A program made the translations under genes and the position numbers. The notes under the pieces were generated by a model that made no database searches, was not told the origin of the DNA, and saw only the letters and a list, made by a program, of their open reading frames with translations. Of a stretch of DNA of 64,000 nt, positions 58,442-64,000 are shown one piece after another. The stretch's first letter is position 1, and each line of letters begins with the position of its first letter. The DNA lies in contig NZ_LGKG01000139.1 of NCBI RefSeq assembly GCF_001294335.1, forward strand, positions 42,010-106,009. The letters are read 5' to 3'. This stretch comes from Streptomyces chattanoogensis. Its GTDB lineage: Bacteria > Actinomycetota > Actinomycetes > Streptomycetales > Streptomycetaceae.

Positions 58442-58616
58442 CGGCCAACTGGCCGGGCCCCGCCGCCGGGCCGTTCACCGCGATTTCACCCGGTGTCAGG
58501 CGCCCCTTTGCCGACACGAAATCGGCCGATGTCGGGTGCCTTGACGGTCAGTTGGGCCCTCTTTATGGTCGCCGCAGGACAGGGGACATCCTACGTCCGG
58601 CCGTTGGGGGTGACCC

Positions 58617-59741
58617 GTGGTGGACGAGAGCGACGTGCGCGCCGATGCCGACGGCGCTGAACTGTCAGTGCCGTACCGGGCCGGAACCGAGGGGTACACG
58701 AGCTTCCGGATTCCGGCGGTGGTGCGGGCGCGCTCCGGGGCCGTACTGGCCTTCGCCGAGGGCCGGGTCACCTCCGCCTCCGACACCGGCGACATCGATG
58801 TCGTCCTCAAGCGCTCCACGGACGGCGGCCGCACCTGGGGCCCGCTCCAGGTCCTCGCCCGCAACGGCACCGGCACCGCCGGCAATCCCGCCCCGGTCGT
58901 CCTCGCCGGCGGCCGGGTGCTGCTCCTCATGGTCCACAACGCCGCCGACGCCACCGAGGACCGGATCCGCCGCGGCCAGGTCCCGCCCGCCGACGGCCGC
59001 CGGGTGTGGATCCAGCACAGCGACGACGACGGCGCCACCTGGAGCCCGCCCCGCGAGATCACCGACCAGACCAAGCGCCCCGAATGGCGGTGGTACGCCA
59101 CCGGCCCCGGCCATGCGCTGCGGCTGCGCCACGGCCCGTACGCCGGACGTCTCGTCGTCCCCGCCAACCACTCCACCCCGCCCATGGCCCCCGGGGACAC
59201 CGGCACCGAGGCCCGCTACAACGGCGGCCACGCCCTGCTCAGCGACGACGACGGCGCCACCTGGCGCATCGGCTACACCGACGGCGACACCCACCCTTCG
59301 GTGGCGCCCAACGAGACCACCGCCGCCGAACTCCCCGACGGCACGCTCTACCTGAACACCCGCACCGAAACCGCCGCGCCCTGGCACCGGGCCGACGCCC
59401 GTTCGGGCGACGGCGGCGAGCGTCTCCTCGCCCCTTTCCGCCCGCAGGCGGGTCTGGCCGGACCGGTCTGCCAGGGCAGTCTGCTGCACCTCGCCGACCG
59501 CGACGAGCTGCTCTTCGCCGGGCCCGCGCACCCTTCCGCGCGCGCCCTGCTGACCCTGCGCACCAGCCGCGACCGCGGCCTGACCTGGCGGTGCACCCGT
59601 ACCGTCTCCGGGCTGCCGGCCGCCTACTCCGACCTCGTACGGCTGGACCCGGCGAGCGTCGGACTGCTCTACGAGACCGGCGACTTCAGCGCCTACTCGA
59701 CGATCACCTTCCGCCGCATCCCCGTGGAGGAGCCCGCATGA
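58617..59741 (+). CDS. Sialidase (exo-alpha-neuraminidase, GH33-like)
   Basis: 374 residues. TSFRIPAVVRARSG holds the FRIP arginine; Asp-box repeats are STDGGRTWGP, SDDDGATWSP, SDDDGATWRI and SRDRGLTWRC; the other triad Arg residues and the Tyr/Glu pair fit near YNGGHA and PVCQGSLL. There is no signal peptide, so it seems cytosolic, which is unusual since most Streptomyces sialidases are exported. The start is a GTG with a weak ribosome binding site. Stop overlaps the next start (ATGA). Confidence 0.9.
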   Translation: MVDESDVRADADGAELSVPYRAGTEGYTSFRIPAVVRARSGAVLAFAEGRVTSASDTGDIDVVLKRSTDGGRTWGPLQVLARNGTGTAGNPAPVVLAGGRVLLLMVHNAADATEDRIRRGQVPPADGRRVWIQHSDDDGATWSPPREITDQTKRPEWRWYATGPGHALRLRHGPYAGRLVVPANHSTPPMAPGDTGTEARYNGGHALLSDDDGATWRIGYTDGDTHPSVAPNETTAAELPDGTLYLNTRTETAAPWHRADARSGDGGERLLAPFRPQAGLAGPVCQGSLLHLADRDELLFAGPAHPSARALLTLRTSRDRGLTWRCTRTVSGLPAAYSDLVRLDPASVGLLYETGDFSAYSTITFRRIPVEEPA

Positions 59742-61072
59742 CCAGCCATGACCTGCATCGCAGATCGGTCCTCGGCGGGGCGGCCGCCGTCGCCGCCGGC
59801 TTCACGCTCGCCGGCTGCGGCGACAGCGGCGGCGACGACCACCCCGCACCCAGGGAACGCAAGAAGGGCCAGAAGATCGAGCTGACCTTCTGGTCCTGGG
59901 TGCCCGGCATCGACAAGCCCGTCGACCTGTGGAACCGCAAGAACCCCGACGTCCAGGTCACGGTCGAGAAGGTGTCGGCCGTCGACGGCGAGCAGTACGC
60001 GAAGATGCACGCCGCCATCAAGGCGGGCAACCCGCCCGACCTGGGCCAGATCGAGTTCCCGGTGATCCCCAGCTTCCTCCTCGACAACGGACTGCTCGAC
60101 CTCGCCCCGCTCGGCGCCGCCCGCCACAAGGACAAGTTCTTCGGCTGGCAGTGGCAGCAGTCGGTGTTCGGCAAGGGCATCTACGCCATCCCCCAGGCGT
60201 CCGGCCCGATGGGTCTGTTCATCCGTCAGGACCTCTTCGAGAGGTGGGACGTCCAACCTCCCACGACTTGGGACGAGTACGAGGCAGCCGCCAAGAAGAT
60301 CCGCAAGAAGGGCGCCTGGATCGAGACGTTCTCCGCCACCAACGGCAACCGCCTGGCCGGTCTCGCCTGGCAGGCGGGAGCCAAGTGGTACGACACCAAG
60401 GGCGACACCTGGATCATCGGCATCGACGACGAGCCCACCCGCAAGGTGGCCGACTACTGGGAGGCGCTCGTCAAACAGAAGCTCATCAAGACCATCCCCG
60501 ACCGGCAGAACGCCTGGTACAAGGATCTGCAGACCGGCGCCATCGCCGCCTGGGTGGGCGCCAGCTGGGGCGATGCGCTGCTGGTCGGCAACGCGCCGGG
60601 CACCAAGGGGAAATGGCGGGCCGCGCCGCTGCCGCAGTGGGAGAAGGGCGGCAGGACGTTCGCCAACTGGGGCGGCTCGACCACCGCCGTCTTCGCCAAG
60701 GCGCACTACCCCAAGGACGCCCTGGACTTCGCGGTCTGGCTCAACACCGACCCCGAGTCGATCGGCCTGCTCATCGACGGCGGCTATGGCTTCCCCAGCG
60801 CCAAGAAGGGCTATGCCACCGCCGACCTCGACGTCGACAAGCCGTTCTTCGGCGGCCAGGAATACAGCAAGATCTTCGCGGACGCGGGGGCACACGTCGA
60901 CACCAGCTGGCAGTGGGGCCCCGGCGTCGACACCCTCTACCAGCGCCTCGGCGACGCCTTCACCGACGCGCTCGGCACCGGCGCCTCCTTCCGTTCCGTC
61001 CTGAAGAAGGCCCAGGGCCAGACCGTCGCCGACCTCAGGGGCAAGGGCCTGAAGGTGGAGAGCGGCGCGTGA
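59738..61072 (+). CDS. Sugar ABC transporter substrate-binding lipoprotein
   Basis: 444 residues. A Tat/lipoprotein signal (HRRSVLGGAAAVAAGFTLAG, then Cys) leads to a family 1 solute-binding protein: ELTFWSWVPG, VQVTVEKVSAVDGEQYAKMH, PPDLGQIEFPVI, TTWDEYEAAAKKIRKKG and GGSTTAVFAKA. It would capture a sugar or sialylated oligosaccharide for the two permeases that follow; no ATPase is encoded here, so a shared MsiK-type ATPase probably drives it. The codons for WDVQPPTTW contain a dispersed repeat (GGTGGGACGTCCAACC). Confidence 0.93.
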   Translation: MTSHDLHRRSVLGGAAAVAAGFTLAGCGDSGGDDHPAPRERKKGQKIELTFWSWVPGIDKPVDLWNRKNPDVQVTVEKVSAVDGEQYAKMHAAIKAGNPPDLGQIEFPVIPSFLLDNGLLDLAPLGAARHKDKFFGWQWQQSVFGKGIYAIPQASGPMGLFIRQDLFERWDVQPPTTWDEYEAAAKKIRKKGAWIETFSATNGNRLAGLAWQAGAKWYDTKGDTWIIGIDDEPTRKVADYWEALVKQKLIKTIPDRQNAWYKDLQTGAIAAWVGASWGDALLVGNAPGTKGKWRAAPLPQWEKGGRTFANWGGSTTAVFAKAHYPKDALDFAVWLNTDPESIGLLIDGGYGFPSAKKGYATADLDVDKPFFGGQEYSKIFADAGAHVDTSWQWGPGVDTLYQRLGDAFTDALGTGASFRSVLKKAQGQTVADLRGKGLKVESGA

Positions 61073-61074
61073 GC

Positions 61075-61172
61075 GAGCGAAGCAAGGGGGTCCCCCCGGC
61101 CGAAGGCTGGGGGAGAACCATCAGGAGGTGCGCGCCTCGCGCATGCGAGGCCGAGCGAAGCGAGGTGTCGGC
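61075..61172. repeat. Intergenic-type palindromic repeats between SBP and permease genes
   Basis: GAGCGAAGCAAGGGGG and GAGCGAAGCGAGG flank a palindrome GGGGGTCCCCCC...GGCTGGGGGAG. Related to the element at 3861-3892. This type of GAGCGAAGCGAG element is scattered through Streptomyces genomes. Its hairpin would lower permease transcription relative to the binding protein. Confidence 0.6.
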
Positions 61173-62153
61173 ATGAGCCGGGACACCCTCAGCCGCCCGG
61201 AGCCGGTCGCTCCACAGCGGAGGGACGTCCGACGCCGGACGTCCCGGGTCTCGCGCACCGAGGCCCGTAACGCCCGCGCCGCGGCCGGCTTCGTCCTGCC
61301 CTTCCTCGCCCTCTTCGCCCTCTGCTTCATCGCGCCGATCGTCTACGCCGTCTACCAGAGCCTGCACAAGACGGAGCGCACCGGCCCGCTCGGCCTCGGC
61401 GGCCAGGAACACGAGGCGTTCGCCGGCCTCGCCAACTACGCCCACGCGCTCTCCGACGACCAGTTCCTCGCCGGCTTCGGCCGGGTGCTGCTCTTCGGCG
61501 CCGTCCAGGTGCCGCTGATGATCGTCCTCGCCACCGCCCTCGCACTGCTCCTGGAGAGCGCGAGCGCCCGCGGCATCCCGTTCTTCCGGAGCGCCTTCTT
61601 CCTCCCGTACGGCGTCCCCGGGGTGATCGCCTCGATCCTGTGGGGCTTTCTCTACGTCCCCGGCATCAGCCCGCTGGTGAAGCTCGCCCAGTCCGCGGGC
61701 TGGGACGTGGACTTCCTCGCCCGCGGCACCGTCCTGTGGTCCATCGCCAACATCGTCACCTGGCAGTTCACCGGCTACAACATGCTGGTACTGATCGCCC
61801 AGCTCAAGTCCGTGCCCGGCGAGCTGTACGAGGCGGCGCGGATCGACGGGGCCAACGCCTGGCAGGTCGCCCGCCACATCAAACTCCCGCTGATCCGCCC
61901 CGCGCTCGTACTGACCTGCGTCTTCAGCATCATCGGCACCCTGCAGCTGTTCGCTGAACCCAAGGTGCTGCGCCCGCTCGCGACCTCCATCGACACCGGA
62001 TTCACCCCCAATCTGCACGCCTACAGCGAGGCGTTCGTCGGCAACAACCAGCATGTGGCGGCGGCCGAGGCGGTGCTGCTCGCCCTGGTGGCGTGCGTGC
62101 TGTCCTTCGGCTTCCTGCGGCTGGTCGGCGGGCGCGATAAGGAGCGCGGATGA
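61173..62153 (+). CDS. Sugar ABC transporter permease (MalF-type)
   Basis: 326 residues, six membrane segments from about residue 35. The inner-membrane EAA loop is ELYEAARIDGANAWQVARHI. The first 30 residues are basic and partly encoded by a perfect GACGTC palindrome (61222-61245: RRDVRRRTSRVS). Start is the ATG after CGAGGTGTCGGC. Stop overlaps the second permease start (ATGA). Confidence 0.92.
   Translation: MSRDTLSRPEPVAPQRRDVRRRTSRVSRTEARNARAAAGFVLPFLALFALCFIAPIVYAVYQSLHKTERTGPLGLGGQEHEAFAGLANYAHALSDDQFLAGFGRVLLFGAVQVPLMIVLATALALLLESASARGIPFFRSAFFLPYGVPGVIASILWGFLYVPGISPLVKLAQSAGWDVDFLARGTVLWSIANIVTWQFTGYNMLVLIAQLKSVPGELYEAARIDGANAWQVARHIKLPLIRPALVLTCVFSIIGTLQLFAEPKVLRPLATSIDTGFTPNLHAYSEAFVGNNQHVAAAEAVLLALVACVLSFGFLRLVGGRDKERG
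61222..61245. repeat. GACGTC palindrome inside permease 5' end
   Basis: GGGACGTCCG, ACGC, CGGACGTCCC: 10-bp perfect arms. It encodes part of the basic N-terminal tail of the permease, which homologues do not need. Confidence 0.8.
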
Positions 62154-62998
62154 CCCGGCCCCCGGTCCGCTACCGGATCATCACCGCCTCCCTGCTGACC
62201 GTCGCCGCGCTCTACTTCCTGGTGCCGGTCTACTGGCTGGTCGTCTCGTCCACCAAGTCCAGCGCCGACCTCTTCGGCACCTTCGGCTTCTGGTTCTCCG
62301 GCCACCCCCGCCCCCTCGGCAACCTCGCCGACGTCCTCGCCTACGACCACGGCATCTACGCCCGCTGGTTCGCCAACTCCCTGCTCTACGCGGGGATCGG
62401 CGCGGTCTGCGCGACGCTGCTGTCCGCCGCGGCCGGCTATGCGCTGGCCAAGTTCCCGTTCCGCGGCCGGGAGGCGGTCTTCAACACGGTGCTCGCCGGG
62501 GTCCTCGTCCCGGGCACCGCGCTCGCCCTGCCGCTCTACTTCCTCTTCAGCTCGATGGGTCTGGCCAACACGTACTGGGCGGTGCTGATCCCCAGCATGG
62601 TCAGCCCGTTCGGCGTCTATCTCTGCCGGATCTACGCCGCCGCCGCGGTGCCCGACTCGCTGCTGGAGGCGGCGCGGATCGACGGCGCCGGCGAGGCCCG
62701 GATCTTCGGCCGCCTCGGCCTGCGGATGATGACCCCGGCGCTGGTCACCGTCTTCCTGTTCCAGTTCGTCCACATCTGGAACAACTACTTCCTGCCGCTG
62801 GTGATGCTCTCGGACTCCCGCCTCTACCCCATCCAGCTCGGACTGACCTCCTGGATCGGCTTCTCCGACCGCAAACCGGTGCTCTACCAGTACACGGTGG
62901 GCGGTGCGTTTCTGTCCGTGGTGCCGCTGATGGTGCTGATGCTGGTGCTCCAGCGGTACTGGCGTACGGGGCTGACGGAAGGCAGCGTGAAGGCGTGA
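62150..62998 (+). CDS. Sugar ABC transporter permease (MalG-type)
   Basis: 282 residues, six membrane segments. The EAA loop is SLLEAARIDGAGEARIFGRL, with LGLRMMTPALVTVFLFQFV after it. The N-terminal VYWLVVSSTKSSADLFG is typical of MalG-like proteins. It completes the binding protein/permease set of the sialidase operon. No ATPase gene follows. Confidence 0.93.
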   Translation: MTRPPVRYRIITASLLTVAALYFLVPVYWLVVSSTKSSADLFGTFGFWFSGHPRPLGNLADVLAYDHGIYARWFANSLLYAGIGAVCATLLSAAAGYALAKFPFRGREAVFNTVLAGVLVPGTALALPLYFLFSSMGLANTYWAVLIPSMVSPFGVYLCRIYAAAAVPDSLLEAARIDGAGEARIFGRLGLRMMTPALVTVFLFQFVHIWNNYFLPLVMLSDSRLYPIQLGLTSWIGFSDRKPVLYQYTVGGAFLSVVPLMVLMLVLQRYWRTGLTEGSVKA

Positions 62999-63076
62999 CC
63001 GCCGTGGCCTCCGTCACCCCCGCGGCCTCCGTCACCCCGCCCCCTGCGGCCGGACCGGCGTGACAGTATCGCTGTC

Positions 63077-63808
63077 ATGACTACTTCTGACGCTGCCAGC
63101 TCCCCGAACGCCGCGACCCGCGCCAAGGCCGCTCTCAAGCGCGACCCCTGGGACCTCCCGGACGTATCCGGCCTGGTCGTCGGCGTCCTCGGCGGCACCG
63201 GCGACCAGGGCCGCGGCCTGGCCTACCGGTTCGCCAAGGCCGGCCAGAAGGTGATCATCGGCTCCCGGGCGGCGGAGCGCGCACAGACCGCCGCCGACGA
63301 GCTGGGCCTCGGCATCGAGGGCGCGGAGAACGCCGAATGCGCCCGGCGCAGCGATGTGGTGATCATCGCCGTGCCCTGGGAGGGCCACGGCAGGACCCTC
63401 GAGGCGCTGCGCGGGGAACTGGCCGGCAAGCTCGTCATCGACTGCGTCAACCCGCTCGGCTTCGACAAGAAGGGCGCCTACGCGCTCAAGCCGGAGGAGG
63501 GCAGTGCGGCCGAGCAGGCCGCCGCCCTGCTGCCCGACGCGCGGGTCACCGCCGCCTTCCACCACCTGTCCGCGGTGCTGCTCCAGGACCCGGCCGTCGA
63601 GCAGATCGACACCGATGTGATGGTGCTCGGCGAGTCCCGCGCCGACACCGACCTGGTCCAGGCGCTGGCCGCCCGCATCCCCGGCATGCGGGGCGTGTAC
63701 GCCGGCCGGCTGCGCAACGCCCACCAGGTCGAGTCGCTGGTCGCCAACCTGATCTCGGCCAATGTGCGGTACAAGGCCCACGCCGGTCTGCGGATCACCG
63801 ACGTCTGA
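63077..63808 (+). CDS. F420-dependent NADP oxidoreductase-like (NADPH:F420 reductase)
   Basis: 243 residues. VVGVLGGTGDQGRGLAYRFA is the NADP-binding loop and IIGSRAAERA the following strand/turn with the Ser-Arg pair for the 2'-phosphate. DVVIIAVPWEGHGRTLEALR and VIDCVNPLGF follow, as in FNO proteins. It moves hydride between NADPH and F420H2. A basic N-terminal tail of about 30 residues precedes the fold. Lies alone after the ABC operon. Confidence 0.92.
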   Translation: MTTSDAASSPNAATRAKAALKRDPWDLPDVSGLVVGVLGGTGDQGRGLAYRFAKAGQKVIIGSRAAERAQTAADELGLGIEGAENAECARRSDVVIIAVPWEGHGRTLEALRGELAGKLVIDCVNPLGFDKKGAYALKPEEGSAAEQAAALLPDARVTAAFHHLSAVLLQDPAVEQIDTDVMVLGESRADTDLVQALAARIPGMRGVYAGRLRNAHQVESLVANLISANVRYKAHAGLRITDV

Positions 63809-64000
63809 TTGTCGGCTGTCCCGCCGTGGGGGGTTGTTCGCCGTTGCGCCTGGCGGTGGGCGGGGGTTGTTTGTCGGCCGCGGTGCCGGCCCTCCGGGCT
63901 TCGTCCTGCGGTCCGTCCCCTCCCGACGGTGGGGGTGAGGGGGCTCGGTGGGGGCGAGCGTCCCACTCCCACTGCGCGTGCGTACGGGCTTACGTCCACC
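63809..64000. other. Non-coding GC-rich end of window
   Basis: 192 bp. TTGTTCGCCGTTGCGCCTGG and CGGTGGGCGGGGG look like another dispersed Streptomyces repeat type. Open frames here have no convincing protein character. Confidence 0.45.

Overview
The window looks like a piece of a Streptomyces chromosome. Base composition is very GC-rich, codons end in G or C, and divergent and convergent operons are tightly packed. A class A RNase P RNA of the actinobacterial type is present, and many genes look leaderless (a TANNNT box about 7 nt before the start codon). Several families typical of Streptomyces occur: DUF4429/SHOCT, DUF4328, DUF6243, a fused RNase H/phosphatase and a cysteine-type leader peptide. 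All functional statements rest on motif reading and remembered family features; no searches were run.

Layout. 1-3.5 kb: a three-gene operon (MaoC-type enoyl-CoA hydratase, Zn alcohol dehydrogenase, Hsd4A-like SDR), probably steroid or other CoA-thioester side-chain catabolism, with a KstR-like palindrome at the left edge. 3.6-8.3 kb: a small-protein/beta-propeller pair, then nif3, a zinc-ribbon coiled-coil gene that appears to start at CTG, and RNase H/phosphatase. 8.4-13.3 kb: eda, yaaA, an RNB ribonuclease, a PH-like membrane protein and a MerR regulator. 13.34-13.76 kb: rnpB. 13.9-19.7 kb: a GRDP-like protein with a cysteine-rich tail, an SRPBCC protein and its TetR regulator with a perfect operator, a tiny secreted peptide, a leader peptide with a 2OG-Fe oxygenase, a beta-helix membrane protein and a VOC protein.

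19.9-28.5 kb is the most unusual block. A caspase-like/STAND-type NTPase and a WD40 protein are translationally coupled (ATGA). An LCAT-type lipase lies divergent only 18 bp away and carries a TTA (bldA) codon. An EF-hand protein follows the lipase. Downstream of the WD40 gene are a RES-domain toxin-like gene and an Xre/MbcA-type antitoxin-like gene. I read this as a candidate protease-triggered conflict or programmed-death system.

28.6-47.3 kb is mixed housekeeping and envelope content: lectin-like protein, ankyrin protein, methyltransferases, secreted protease, two PhzF proteins (one further right), SDR, PhoD phosphatase, Bcr/CflA efflux with a serine hydrolase, Rsm22, a DUF6243/TetR pair with three operators, and a PrimPol-like protein. 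47.4-51.9 kb is an iron uptake operon (efeO-efeB-efeU plus a lipoprotein) with possible iron boxes. A heme oxygenase at 52.9-53.6 kb has two operator-like palindromes. 53.7-57.1 kb holds map, a small conserved gene and an MFS gene with an apparent N-terminal frameshift. 57.1-63.0 kb is a sialic-acid-type locus (NanA-like aldolase, sialidase, sugar ABC transporter) with the remnant of a GntR/FCD regulator. The window ends with an F420:NADP oxidoreductase-like gene.

A striking genome-scale feature is a family of short GACGTC-centred repeats found at more than ten places. They form terminator-like hairpins between genes and also lie inside at least five coding regions. No tRNA, CRISPR array or insertion sequence was seen.
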